Assembly (NCBI GenBank): GCA_022844165.1
Contig: JALHMH010000036.1
Location: forward strand, 1-48,045
DNA length: 48,045 nucleotides
Source of the DNA: Lysobacterales bacterium
GTDB lineage: Bacteria; Pseudomonadota; Gammaproteobacteria; Xanthomonadales; SZUA-5
Direction: 5' to 3'
This document shows positions 15,474 to 25,230 of this stretch, piece after piece; position 1 is the stretch's first letter; every line of letters starts with the position of its first letter. A model generated the notes under the pieces. That model ran no database searches and was not told the DNA's origin. It worked only from the letters and a program-made list of their open reading frames with translations. The translations under genes and the position numbers were made by a program.

Positions 15474-16667
15474 ATGGATTGGTTGTCGTTTGCCGCGAAC
15501 GGATTGACCGGCGCACCGTTCTGGCTGGTCGTGCTGTACTTTATTTTGGTCACTCAATTAACCATATTCTCGGTGACCTTGTATCTGCATCGCAGTCAGT
15601 CGCACCGGGGCGTAGATTTCCATCCGGCGGTTGCACATCTGTTTCGGTTCTGGGCGTGGCTGACAACGGCCATGGTAACCAGGGAGTGGGTGGCGATCCA
15701 TCGCAAGCACCACGCGAAGTGCGAAACAAAAGACGATCCGCATAGCCCGCAAATCCATGGCATCAAGAAGGTGCTGTTCCATGGCGTTGTTTTGTACCAG
15801 CAAGCGTGCAAGGATCGCGAGTCGATCGAGCAATATGGTGCTGGCACGCCAGATGACTGGGTCGAACGTCACGTGTATGCGGCGCTGCCCGCGCTGGGTC
15901 CCACGTTGATGGCCATTGCCAACATGACGCTGTTTGGCGTCGTTGGGCTTGCGCTCTGGGCAATTCAGATGTTGTGGATTCCAGTGTTGGCCGCTGGCGT
16001 GGTCAATGGTCTTGGGCACTGGTGGGGCTATCGCAACTTCGAAACACGTGATACATCGACCAATTTGACGCCGTGGGCGTTTTTCATTGGCGGCGAGGAG
16101 TTGCACAACAACCATCACGCCTATCCCAGCTCATCGAAATTCTCGTTGCGGCGCCATGAGTTCGATATCGGCTGGCTGGTGATCCGCGTCCTGGCAGCTT
16201 GCGGGTTAGCCAAAGTGATTCGGACTGCGCCGGCCTTGGCCGAGCGCCCGAATATGCCGGTGCCCGACATGGACACCGTGCGAGCATTGTTGACGCATCG
16301 GTTCAAAGTGATGAGCGACTATTTTCACGGTGTCATCGTGCCGACGGTACGCATCGAAGCCGGTCGCGCCGAAGGCAGGATGGAACTGCTGCGGGGCAAA
16401 CTGAAGCGTGCGCTGGCAAACGATGGTCGCTGGCTGGACGAGCGCTCGCGCGAACGCATGCGACTTTGGGTGAGCGAGCGCCCTGCGCTGGCCCGGGTCA
16501 TGGACTATCAGCGCAGCCTGTCGGCAACGCTGGAGCGATCTGGACGCAATGGTGAGGCGCTTGCCGAGTCCATTCGTGCCTGGTGCGACGAGGCTGAAAA
16601 GTCCGGTATTGCCGCTCTGGAGACGTTTGCAAGGCGCATCCGCGGCTATCAGTTGCTCGGAGCCTGA
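15474..16667 (+). CDS. Acyl-CoA/fatty acid delta-9 desaturase
   Basis: Membrane di-iron desaturase of 397 aa that inserts a double bond into saturated acyl chains. The three histidine boxes are HRSQSH (39-44), HRKHH (76-80) and HNNHH in GGEELHNNHHAYPSS (about residue 215). Hydrophobic pairs flank the boxes (WLVVLYFILVTQLTIFSV; WIPVLAAGVVNGLG). A C-terminal helical extension of about 130 aa beyond the desaturase core is rich in Arg and Glu, and its role is unknown. The start MDWLSF follows GGAGA at a good distance. The preceding intergenic region is shared with the M23 peptidase gene. A strong hairpin follows the stop codon. Confidence 0.92.
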   Translation: MDWLSFAANGLTGAPFWLVVLYFILVTQLTIFSVTLYLHRSQSHRGVDFHPAVAHLFRFWAWLTTAMVTREWVAIHRKHHAKCETKDDPHSPQIHGIKKVLFHGVVLYQQACKDRESIEQYGAGTPDDWVERHVYAALPALGPTLMAIANMTLFGVVGLALWAIQMLWIPVLAAGVVNGLGHWWGYRNFETRDTSTNLTPWAFFIGGEELHNNHHAYPSSSKFSLRRHEFDIGWLVIRVLAACGLAKVIRTAPALAERPNMPVPDMDTVRALLTHRFKVMSDYFHGVIVPTVRIEAGRAEGRMELLRGKLKRALANDGRWLDERSRERMRLWVSERPALARVMDYQRSLSATLERSGRNGEALAESIRAWCDEAEKSGIAALETFARRIRGYQLLGA

Positions 16668-16685
16668 ACGCGCCGGTGACCTCAA

Positions 16686-16716
16686 GGGCTGGATCGAGAC
16701 GGTTCCGATCCAGCCC
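16686..16716 (+). terminator. Stem-loop after the desaturase gene
   Basis: A perfect 11-bp stem GGGCTGGATCG (16686-16696) / CGATCCAGCCC (16706-16716) with a 9-base loop lies 19 bp after the desaturase stop. There is no clear T-tract, so it may be a terminator of the kind common in GC-rich genomes or an mRNA-stabilising hairpin. Confidence 0.5.
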
Positions 16717-16804
16717 GGCCCGAACCAACTTCTGGCCTTTGACTTCTGAGCGTGGACGCTGGATCGTCGACCGGCTCGACCGTTGACGATCGCGCCAGTT
16801 CTCC

Positions 16805-17995
16805 ATGTCTCAACACACGCGCAGTTTGATCGTACTGCTGGCCGGCCTGTCGATGATCGGTCCGTTTGCGATCGACACGTTCTTCCCTGCATTTCCGTTG
16901 ATGGCCCAGGAGCTGTCGGCCTCCTCGTTTCAAATGCAGCAGACCCTGAGCGTGTATCTGGCGGCCTACGGATTGATGGCCCTGCTGCATGGCGCTTTGT
17001 CCGATGCGATCGGACGGCGCCCGGTGATCATCGGTTCGTTGATGGTCTTCAGTCTGGCATCGATCGGATGCACTTTTGCCGGTTCGCTGGACGAGTTGTT
17101 GGCATGGCGAGCGCTGCAAGGGTTGAGCGCCGGTGCTGGTGTGATCGTGGGACGCGCCATCGTTCGCGATTGTTTCGATGGCGCAAAGGCGCAACGGGTC
17201 ATGAGTGGCATCAGTATGTTGTTCGGTATTGCGCCAGCGATTGCGCCCATCGTGGGAGGCTATCTCCTGGTCTTTGGCTGGCGCGCCTCGTTTGCGTTCC
17301 TGACGGTTTTGACTGGCGTCCTGTTGCTCGCCAGCCTGCGTTATCTGCCGGAATCGCACCCGCCGAGTGCGCGTGTGCCACTGAGATTCAACACCTTGGT
17401 TCAGGGTTACGCGCAAATCTTGCGCAGTCCGCGATTTGTGTTACTCGCGTTCGCTACGGGCTTCAACTTCGCGGCGATTTTCTTGTATATCGCGTCGGCG
17501 CCCGTGTTCGTCCTCGAACACCTGGGGTTTAACGAAAGGCAGTTTGGCGCGTTTTTCGTTCCAACCATCGGCGGTATGGTCTTCGGCTCCTACTTAAGCG
17601 GTCGCCTGGCCGGACGAGCCGACGCGAAGCCAGTGATCGCGTTTGCTTATGTTGCGATGTTTTTCGCCGGCGTTGCGAACGTCATTTACACGCAACTGTT
17701 TGCTTTGTCCTGGCCGGCCGCCGTGTTGCCGATCGCCTTGGTGGCCTGTGCTGTCGCTCTGACGTTTCCGCAGATGTCGATCATGCTGCTCGACCAGTTT
17801 CCGGAACGCCGTGGTAGCGCCAGCAGCCTGCAGATGTTCTTGAGCCTGATCGTCAACGCTGCGGTGGCTGGTTTGATGGCGCCATGGTTGCAAGCCAACG
17901 TGGCGCACCTGGCGGCAGGTGCGCTGGCACTGTCGGTGTCTGGCGGAGTGCTTTGTGTCTTAGCCTTTCGGATGCCACTCAGCTCGACGCGCTGA
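16805..17995 (+). CDS. Bcr/CflA family multidrug efflux MFS transporter
   Basis: Inner-membrane proton-driven exporter of 396 aa with about twelve hydrophobic helices. The N-terminal signature FAIDTFFPAFPLMAQEL and the loop GALSDAIGRRPVIIG (MFS motif A variant) are typical of the Bcr/CflA group, as is RALQGLSAGAGVIVGRAIVRD (motif B region). Substrates in this family include bicyclomycin, chloramphenicol and other small molecules; which one applies here cannot be told. The 3' end overlaps the convergent large membrane-protein gene by 17 bp. Confidence 0.92.
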   Translation: MSQHTRSLIVLLAGLSMIGPFAIDTFFPAFPLMAQELSASSFQMQQTLSVYLAAYGLMALLHGALSDAIGRRPVIIGSLMVFSLASIGCTFAGSLDELLAWRALQGLSAGAGVIVGRAIVRDCFDGAKAQRVMSGISMLFGIAPAIAPIVGGYLLVFGWRASFAFLTVLTGVLLLASLRYLPESHPPSARVPLRFNTLVQGYAQILRSPRFVLLAFATGFNFAAIFLYIASAPVFVLEHLGFNERQFGAFFVPTIGGMVFGSYLSGRLAGRADAKPVIAFAYVAMFFAGVANVIYTQLFALSWPAAVLPIALVACAVALTFPQMSIMLLDQFPERRGSASSLQMFLSLIVNAAVAGLMAPWLQANVAHLAAGALALSVSGGVLCVLAFRMPLSSTR

Positions 17996-20900
17996 CCGGA
18001 CTGCCTGGCCAGGCACCGCCACGACTCATTGCCTGCCAGGCCAGTTTGATCCAACGCACCAACGAGGCCGCCAGCCAAAGCGCGAATGCCAACATCAGCG
18101 CTTTGTACCACCAGATCGAAATGCTGAGAGCGTTCGCCTGCGGCAGAGCACCGGTACTGCGATCGGCGAGCCAGGACAATCCGTAGACATCGCCCTCAAT
18201 CAGCATATCGGGCGATCCCAGCAAGCCAAATGGGATTGCGGAAACAATAGCGAGCAACGCCAATCCCGCCAACCCTGCAAGTGCCAGCTGCGCCAGCCGA
18301 AATTGCCAGGCGCGCAAATGGCCGGGCAAATAGCGGGCGCGCGCATCGAGCGCAAGGAAAGCCACAATCACCAGCACCAGCAATTCCATGCTGACGGCCG
18401 AAAAACCCAGCACCAACAACAGCCAGTCGCGAACACCTAACAAAGCTCGCTGACTCCGGCCCAGGCCAAAGCCGATGGCCAACAAGACGAACAATGTCGA
18501 CCAATAAAGCACTGCCGGGCCGACGTGTGGACCCCAAAGTCCCAGAACCCAGCGATCTGCGGGCAGCGCCAGTGTGAGACTGACATTGGCTGCCTCCATG
18601 CCCAGATCCAGCGGCGGCGTTTGCGAATGCAGCGAGATGGCTGCGTCCTCGCGCCACACCAATGCGATGTTCTGTGTGCCGGGTTTGATCGGCAGGCCCA
18701 GGGCGCCCTGGTCCGGGCGCAGATTCATCGCCTGCCCATCGATGCTCAGCGACAGCAGCTCGGCGGTGGCGGGCAATTGCACGGTGTGGCTGCCGCCTCG
18801 GGTGGCACGAATCCTCAGGTCCAGCGAATGTGTTTGTGTGCGTTTGCCGATTGCGCTCGAAAGGGAAACGGCATCGGCGACCATCGTTGCGCCGGGAACG
18901 GCTGCGGGCCGCGTCAATTTGAGCGTGAGCGTTTCGCCTGGCAGCGGATGAAACTGGCTGACCCACATTTCGCTCTCGACGATGCCGCCTTCTGGTTCGG
19001 ATGCCGGAACGCCCTCGTGCGCGAGTGAGAAACTTGGCCCCACGACCACCCGCCAAACTTCACTACGGGCGCTTTGTTCGGGTGCCGACAGCGCCAGCGA
19101 ATCGAGCCGCTCCAGGCGCGAGGCGAACAGATACTGCGTTTCGCCCGGTGGCAGTGGCACCTCGACGTTTCCATCCTCGACCTTAAGGGCGGTGTCCAGC
19201 AGCTGTTCGCCTTCGATCAACGGCACCCGGACCGATAAACCGCCGTCGATCGGCGCCACGCGCTCAACGCGCGTCTCCACGGTCCAATCGAGCTCGAAAC
19301 GCAACTCACGCACGACGCGCACAAAGGGCTTGATTGGCGCACGTACGCTGCGGCCACTGCTGCCCTCCGGTGTCGCTTCGCGCACCAGCTCCAGGCGGTC
19401 AGCCAGCAATTTGCCATCGCGCACACCGCCGATCGTCCAACCGGGTGCGTCCACGGCAATCGCGCCCGGCGGCATCGGGAACTCCAGCGCGACACGGTCG
19501 CCGCGAATCTCGCCTGTGAGCACCGCGCGATGCACTCCGCGCACAAAAGGTGCGACGCCCAACCCGGCAAGTGGAGCGGCGGTGCCGTCGATGTTGAGCG
19601 CCGTATTTGCCAACGCCGTGTCGTCCAACGGCAAACTCACCAGCACGTGCGCGGCCGCGTGAATATCCATGGTCAGTTCAAAGCGCTCATCCGCTATTCG
19701 CGCCGTTGCCGTTGGCATGCTGGCGCAAGCGCCCGCACAAACGGGCGCGGCGATCAGGCGTTCGCGCAGTTCCGCCAGCAGTTCAGGCGAGGGTATGTCG
19801 TTGGCCGATGCCGGTGCGACGAACAGCACAAGACTGGCCAGCATCGCCTTGCGCGGCAGTCGCGTGCGCCACAGATGCAATCCGATCCAGGCCAACCCCA
19901 GCACCAAGAGCCAACGCCAAAGCGATGTCATCCAGGGCGGCGACAGCCAAAGCCGCAACGATTGGTCTTTGGCGATAGGGCCATCGAAACGCAGCGATGC
20001 AGACGCCCAACTCCATGTGGGTCGCGCGTTGCCCGCTTGAATCACCGCATCCTTGGCATAACGCTCCATTTTCCGCCGCTCGGGCGCACGCGAAGCCAAT
20101 ACGTTGACGGCGCTTTCGACAACGTTGCGTTGATACTCGTCGGATGCAACTTGCGGCGCGGGCGATGGCTCCGCGAACGTGACCGGAACTCGCGGATCGA
20201 AGTTCGAGCCCGCCAGTTGAGGATGCAATGCGTACCGCGCCTGCGTCATCGCAAAGTTCAGCGCCACAACCACAAAGGCCACTGAAAACACCGCAACCAG
20301 ACCCTTGAGCAGCGAATGCAGGCGTCCCTGCGGCAGGGCACGTAATGCCAACAACGACAGCAGCAAGGCGATCAGGCTGTAGCGTGGAACGTCAGGCTCG
20401 TGCGCGCCCAGCACCACGAGCGCTGCGACGCCGATGCTCAATGGCCAGCCGCCGACGCGCCAGGCGAGAACGGCAGCAAAGGCGGCAATGAAGACCGTGT
20501 AGATGCTCCACTGCGTGATCCATGCACTGCCGGTTGTGTCCGGGCCGGAGGCGTACAACAGGCGATAACCGGGCGGCAGATTGAGGTTGATTGTCAGCGC
20601 ATCGAGTCGCTCGCTCCAGCCATGTGCAGGCATGCGGCTGATGCCAGCCAGGCGCGCCGTGGTGCTCACCTCCAGCGCCGGATAGCGCACTTCGATCCCG
20701 CGATTGTCTGTCGAACCCGTCACCAGCAGCGGCTCGCCACGCTCAGCTGCACTGGTCAGCACAAATGGAGCGGATAAGTCGAGCCGAAATCGCTCGCGTA
20801 TCGAGCCGCTCAGGCGATCGACAACGGTGTATCCATCGCCGTCGAAGTCGAGCCACATATCGCGGTTGAGCGATAGCCGATTGCTGCCCCTGCCGAAGCC

Positions 20901-21878
20901 GCGGCTGCGTTCGGCTAACGCAATGGACTCGCCGTTCTGGACGCTAAAGGCGGGGTAACTGCGCCAGGCCTCCGGTACGCTGGCTTGGGCCGGATCAATG
21001 GGTGCGGCGCCGGTGACATCCACGACGCGCAATCGTGGGTCGGCCGCAAAGCTCCAGATCTCCGTTTGTGGCCAATCCTGCGCGGGGAATTCGAAGCTCA
21101 ACGCGTTGCCCGGCGCGAGTGAGCGCGCACGCAACATCAGTGTGAAACTGCCTGCGGTCGCTTGCACACGCAGCCGCCGATCTGCTTCGACGATCGCCGG
21201 AAGCGTTCCGTCCATGGAGGTCAGTTCGAAACCACTCGGCCACGCCGGACCCAATCGAATTTCGCGGGCCTTGCCGGCAACGTGCAAAGTCAGTTGGGTT
21301 GTCAACTGTTGTGGCAGGGTATCGCTCCACAGGCGGTGGACTTCTAACTCCAGCGCATCGCGTTCGGTGGCGATCTGAGCGCGCGACAGCCACAGGGTGG
21401 TGTTCTCGCGATTCAGCGGAAACACCGGGCGACCATCAACTGCGAGCCGAATCAAGCGATAAATGTCTGGCACAGCCAGCGATTCGAAGCCACCCTCCGG
21501 TGCCGCCAGCCGATAGGCGAGCGTATGGCGGCCGGTCGGGAGCCAGGTCTTATCGCCTTCCAGGATGGCAGCCTGTCCGTTGACCGTTAGATCCAGTGGG
21601 CCGCCGTTGGCGGTCATCAGCGGTACGTAAGCGTCGGCGAACAGCCAGACGGCGCTCTCGACGCGAGCGTCGCCATGGATATCGATGCGGGTCGCGCCCG
21701 GCAACACGCAGGCGAAATTGTCGATTCCCTGTGGCGCCTGATGGGCGAAGAAAGGGCAGTTTCGCCACGTCTCGCCATGCAGTACCCAGGGTTGCCAGCC
21801 CGCCAGAGGCGCCGGCACCTGCGGTTCTGCCGATGCAACACCGAATCCCAGAAGCAACATCCAGATTAGTTGGCGCAT
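17979..21878 (-). CDS. Very large multi-pass membrane protein of unknown function
   Basis: Unrecognised; 1299 aa from MRQLIWMLLLGFGVASAEPQ, a clear signal peptide. Layout: a beta-rich periplasmic region (about 20-450); a cluster of helices (about 455-550, e.g. YTVFIAAFAAVLAWRVGG); a short periplasmic part; another helix near 655-700 with an internal signal-like stretch SLVLFVAPASANDIPSPE; a second long periplasmic region (about 700-1110); and a C-terminal helix cluster (about 1120-1290). The protein looks like two exported-domain-plus-membrane halves. Cys pairs in APVCAGACASM could form a disulfide. It is monocistronic and divergent from the patatin-like gene by 57 bp. An ATG at 21908 would add ten residues before the signal peptide and is less likely. 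Confidence 0.85.
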   Translation of the reverse strand: MRQLIWMLLLGFGVASAEPQVPAPLAGWQPWVLHGETWRNCPFFAHQAPQGIDNFACVLPGATRIDIHGDARVESAVWLFADAYVPLMTANGGPLDLTVNGQAAILEGDKTWLPTGRHTLAYRLAAPEGGFESLAVPDIYRLIRLAVDGRPVFPLNRENTTLWLSRAQIATERDALELEVHRLWSDTLPQQLTTQLTLHVAGKAREIRLGPAWPSGFELTSMDGTLPAIVEADRRLRVQATAGSFTLMLRARSLAPGNALSFEFPAQDWPQTEIWSFAADPRLRVVDVTGAAPIDPAQASVPEAWRSYPAFSVQNGESIALAERSRGFGRGSNRLSLNRDMWLDFDGDGYTVVDRLSGSIRERFRLDLSAPFVLTSAAERGEPLLVTGSTDNRGIEVRYPALEVSTTARLAGISRMPAHGWSERLDALTINLNLPPGYRLLYASGPDTTGSAWITQWSIYTVFIAAFAAVLAWRVGGWPLSIGVAALVVLGAHEPDVPRYSLIALLLSLLALRALPQGRLHSLLKGLVAVFSVAFVVVALNFAMTQARYALHPQLAGSNFDPRVPVTFAEPSPAPQVASDEYQRNVVESAVNVLASRAPERRKMERYAKDAVIQAGNARPTWSWASASLRFDGPIAKDQSLRLWLSPPWMTSLWRWLLVLGLAWIGLHLWRTRLPRKAMLASLVLFVAPASANDIPSPELLAELRERLIAAPVCAGACASMPTATARIADERFELTMDIHAAAHVLVSLPLDDTALANTALNIDGTAAPLAGLGVAPFVRGVHRAVLTGEIRGDRVALEFPMPPGAIAVDAPGWTIGGVRDGKLLADRLELVREATPEGSSGRSVRAPIKPFVRVVRELRFELDWTVETRVERVAPIDGGLSVRVPLIEGEQLLDTALKVEDGNVEVPLPPGETQYLFASRLERLDSLALSAPEQSARSEVWRVVVGPSFSLAHEGVPASEPEGGIVESEMWVSQFHPLPGETLTLKLTRPAAVPGATMVADAVSLSSAIGKRTQTHSLDLRIRATRGGSHTVQLPATAELLSLSIDGQAMNLRPDQGALGLPIKPGTQNIALVWREDAAISLHSQTPPLDLGMEAANVSLTLALPADRWVLGLWGPHVGPAVLYWSTLFVLLAIGFGLGRSQRALLGVRDWLLLVLGFSAVSMELLVLVIVAFLALDARARYLPGHLRAWQFRLAQLALAGLAGLALLAIVSAIPFGLLGSPDMLIEGDVYGLSWLADRSTGALPQANALSISIWWYKALMLAFALWLAASLVRWIKLAWQAMSRGGAWPGSPVSASS

Positions 21879-21935
21879 GGCGAACTCCGGTCGATGCATC
21901 GCTGGCATGCTACGCCCAAGACCTAAGGCGCATCG

Positions 21936-22874
21936 ATGACAGATTCAGAATCATCCAACAAGAGGACTACCCCGTCGGTAGCGCTGGTATTGGGCGCGGG
22001 CGGCGCGCGCGGTCTGGCGCATATCGGTGCGATCCAGATTCTGCTCGAGCGAGGCTATCGCATTGCCGGCATTGCAGGTTCGTCGATGGGTGCGCTGGTC
22101 GGTGGCATCCACGCCGCCGGTAAGCTGGACGACTACGCGGTTTGGGCCAAGGCCCTGGAACGCGGCGACGTTCTTCGCTTGCTCGACTTCACGTTCGGCT
22201 CGCCCGGGCTCATCCGCGGCGAGCGCGTGATTGGCGCATTGCGCGATCTGGTCGGCGAACATGCCATCGAATCGCTGCCAACCCGTTTCGTTGCGGTTGC
22301 CACCGATCTGCGCAGCCAGCGCGAAATCTGGCTCACGCAAGGTTCTTTGTTTGATGCGATTCGTGCCTCGATTGCGATTCCCGCGGTGTTCACGCCGCAT
22401 ACGATCGGCGGGCGCGAAGTGGTCGACGGCGGGCTGCTGGCGCCAGTGCCGATCACGGCGACGAGGCTATTTCAGGCTGACATTGTCATCGCTGTCGATG
22501 TCAACAGCGCGCCGCTCCCACCCGCGTTGCGCGGGTTGCGCCCGTCAGTCGCCTCGCCATTGCTGCCGCAAACGGAGGCCAGCGCCGAACAAGCCGGACT
22601 GCATGCGCGCATCGAGCAGTTCCTGGCCCGGCTCGTCGAACGCAAACCGGTGGTCGAGCAGCCCGGGCTGATGGAGCTGGTGTCCCGCTCGTTGGATGCC
22701 GTGCATGCGCGGATCAGCCAGATGCAGTTGGCTCTGGATCCGCCGGATGTTCTGGTCCAGGTGCCGCGCGATTCGTGTTTCTTCTACGAATTCTGGCGCG
22801 CCGAGGAAATGATTGCGATTGGCCGCAGTGCAGCCATGAAGGCGCTCGATCACTATGAGGCACTTGCCAAATAG
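21936..22874 (+). CDS. Patatin-like phospholipase (RssA/YchK type)
   Basis: A 312-aa serine hydrolase with the Ser-Asp dyad of patatins. The oxyanion motif is GAGGARGLAHIG (20-31). The nucleophile Ser50 lies in GSSMG, a GxSxG elbow, and Asp164 lies in VVDGGLLAPVP. It has no signal peptide and no clear membrane helix, so it is probably cytosolic or peripherally membrane-bound, acting on acyl esters of lipids. The start has AAGGCG ahead of it. It is followed 99 bp later by rnr on the same strand; a functional link is not evident. Confidence 0.92.
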   Translation: MTDSESSNKRTTPSVALVLGAGGARGLAHIGAIQILLERGYRIAGIAGSSMGALVGGIHAAGKLDDYAVWAKALERGDVLRLLDFTFGSPGLIRGERVIGALRDLVGEHAIESLPTRFVAVATDLRSQREIWLTQGSLFDAIRASIAIPAVFTPHTIGGREVVDGGLLAPVPITATRLFQADIVIAVDVNSAPLPPALRGLRPSVASPLLPQTEASAEQAGLHARIEQFLARLVERKPVVEQPGLMELVSRSLDAVHARISQMQLALDPPDVLVQVPRDSCFFYEFWRAEEMIAIGRSAAMKALDHYEALAK

Positions 22875-22973
22875 CGCGCTGCGGCCTTTGCGGACCGTCC
22901 TCATGGACATTCCCGGGCGTTGGTCAAGGCCACCAATCTGGCTCGAATGGCCGTTGCGGTGTAGTGTGCGCGC

Positions 22974-25172
22974 ATGCCCAAAAAAACTCCTGTTGCACCC
23001 AACCCCACCCAGGTTCTGGCATTCCTTCAGGCCAAAGGCCAGTTGATGAAGGCCGAAGCCATCGCCGACGAGCTCGGTTACAAGTCCGCACCAGGGATCG
23101 AGGCGATGCGTGCCCTGCTCGACGAACTTGTCGTGCAGGGCCGGCTGCTGATGAACCGACGCGGCGGCTTCGGCATTGCCGCGCGCATGGATCTGATTGC
23201 CGGCAGCGTCATCGCAAACGCCGAAGGCTTTGGGTTCCTCAAGCCCGATGAAGGGCAGGGCGACATTTACCTTCCGCCCAATCAAATGCGTCAGGTGTTG
23301 CATGGCGATCGGGCGCTGGTCAGCGTGGTCGGTCGCGATCGCCGCGACCGTCCAGAAGGCGCCATCGTCTCGATTCTGTCGCGGCGCTCTCCGCGGATCG
23401 TCGGGCGTTATCTGGAAGAGGCTGGCTTTGGCGTTGTTGCCCCCGATGATCGCCGCATACATCAAGACCTGTTGATCCCTTCGGGCGCAGCCGGCGGCGC
23501 CGCGCCGGGCGATATCGTAGTGGCAGAAATCACCGAGCCGCCAACGGCGCATCGCCAGCCGGTGGCGAAGATCGTGCGCGTTCTGGGCGAAGACATCGGT
23601 ACCTCGTTGGCGGTCGATATGGCGATCGAAAGCCACGGTCTGCCGCACGAATGGCCAGAGGTTGTGCTCCATCAGGCGGCAAAGATCTCCGATACGGTGA
23701 AACCGGCACAGCGCAAGAATCGTGAGGATCTTCGTGAGCTGCCGCTGGTGACCATTGATGGCGAAGATGCGCGCGACTTCGACGACGCCGTTTGGTGCGA
23801 ACCACTGCGCAGTGGCGGGTTCAAGTTGATCGTCGCGATAGCCGATGTCGCCAGTTATGTCGTCGCAGGGACCCCGCTGGATGATGAGGCGCAGGCCCGC
23901 GGCACCAGTGTCTACTTTCCACAGCGCGTCGTGCCGATGTTGCCCGAAAAACTGAGCAACGGCATTTGCTCCCTGAAGCCCAACGTGGATCGCTTGTGTC
24001 TTTGCTGCGAAATGCGCATCGACAAGAATGGCGAAGTGACGCGCTCGCGATTTTTCAGTGGCGTGATGCGTTCGGCAGCGCGGCTGACGTATCGCCAGGT
24101 ATGGCAGGCCATCGGCGAGAAGCGAGCGGAAGTGCGCGAGCAGGTCAAACATGTCTTGCCGCAAATCGAGAATCTGTACGCGCTTTACCAGAGGTTCGCC
24201 GCACGGCGTGCGGCGCGCGGGGCGCTCGATTTCGAGGGCCAGGAAGTGCGCTTCGAGTTCGATGTCGATGGCAACATCGACGCCGTCAAACCTTACGAGC
24301 GCAATCCGGCGCACAAACTCATCGAAGAGTGCATGATCGCGGCCAATGTTGCCGCAGCGAAGTTCCTGAAGCGATCCAAGATCCCGGCTTTGTATCGCGT
24401 CCATCCGCGGCCACCGGTGCACAAGTACGAAGAACTGATCGCGTTTTTGTCGTCGGTTGCAATCAACATTCCAGCCTACGAAGACCTGACGCCAGCGGAT
24501 CTGATGGTGGTGCTGGAGAAGGCGCGCAAACGCCCGGATGGTGCGCTGATCCACGCCGTGGTGTTGCGTTCGCAGAGCATCGCAAGTTACGCACCCGCGT
24601 GCGACGGGCACTTTGGGCTCGCGCTTGGCGCCTACGGACACTTCACCTCGCCGATTCGGCGCTATCCGGACTTACTCGTCCATCGTGCGATTTATCACGC
24701 TCTCGCAGGCGGCAAAGCGGATGACTACACCTACAGTGACGCGCGAATGGGAGACCTTGGCCGGCACTGCTCTGCAACCGAACGGCGTGCCGATGAGGCC
24801 AGTCGGGATGTGGTCGATCGCCTGAAGTGTGCCTATATGGAGCGACACCTCGGCGATGAATTTGAGGGCGTGGTCACCGGCGTTGCGACGTTCGGTATGT
24901 TTGTCGAAATTCCCGAAACCAAAATCACCGGCATGATTCACGTCACGCAGTTACCCAATGACTATTACCACTACGATCAACGGCGCCATTGTCTGGTCGG
25001 CGAACGCCGTGGCTTGAAGTTCCAGCTCGCCGATCGGGTGAAGATCAAAGTGCTGCGCGTCGACGCCGTCGAGCGCAAAATCGACTTCAAACTGGCCGGA
25101 GACGAGCCGACACGCGCGGACTCAGGCAATCGGCAGCAGTTCGGCGATCGCCAGAAGCGCCGCCGACGCTAG
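22974..25172 (+). CDS. rnr: Ribonuclease R
   Basis: Processive 3'-5' exoribonuclease that degrades structured RNA, mRNA fragments and defective rRNA or tmRNA-tagged messages in the cytosol. It is 732 aa. Order: N-terminal winged-helix region (about 15-70, FLQAKGQLMKAEAIADELG), cold-shock domains (about 70-235), catalytic RNB domain beginning VTIDGEDARDFDDAVW (about 260-275, the metal-binding aspartates), RSQSIASYAPACDGHFGLAL and HFTSPIRRYPDLLVHR, and an S1 domain (about 635-705, FEGVVTGVATFGMFVEI). The C-terminus is short and basic. It is somewhat shorter than E. coli RNase R (813 aa), mostly in the tails. Confidence 0.96.
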   Translation: MPKKTPVAPNPTQVLAFLQAKGQLMKAEAIADELGYKSAPGIEAMRALLDELVVQGRLLMNRRGGFGIAARMDLIAGSVIANAEGFGFLKPDEGQGDIYLPPNQMRQVLHGDRALVSVVGRDRRDRPEGAIVSILSRRSPRIVGRYLEEAGFGVVAPDDRRIHQDLLIPSGAAGGAAPGDIVVAEITEPPTAHRQPVAKIVRVLGEDIGTSLAVDMAIESHGLPHEWPEVVLHQAAKISDTVKPAQRKNREDLRELPLVTIDGEDARDFDDAVWCEPLRSGGFKLIVAIADVASYVVAGTPLDDEAQARGTSVYFPQRVVPMLPEKLSNGICSLKPNVDRLCLCCEMRIDKNGEVTRSRFFSGVMRSAARLTYRQVWQAIGEKRAEVREQVKHVLPQIENLYALYQRFAARRAARGALDFEGQEVRFEFDVDGNIDAVKPYERNPAHKLIEECMIAANVAAAKFLKRSKIPALYRVHPRPPVHKYEELIAFLSSVAINIPAYEDLTPADLMVVLEKARKRPDGALIHAVVLRSQSIASYAPACDGHFGLALGAYGHFTSPIRRYPDLLVHRAIYHALAGGKADDYTYSDARMGDLGRHCSATERRADEASRDVVDRLKCAYMERHLGDEFEGVVTGVATFGMFVEIPETKITGMIHVTQLPNDYYHYDQRRHCLVGERRGLKFQLADRVKIKVLRVDAVERKIDFKLAGDEPTRADSGNRQQFGDRQKRRRR

Positions 25173-25230
25173 CCGGCGTAACAAGCAGGCTGATGCGGCA
25201 GCAACGCTGTCCGGCGAAAGGTGAGCCCAG

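Noticed and set aside
22545..24641. 698-residue open frame antisense to the patatin and rnr genes
   Set aside because: Spans two well-supported genes on the other strand, and its composition is that of a shadow frame.
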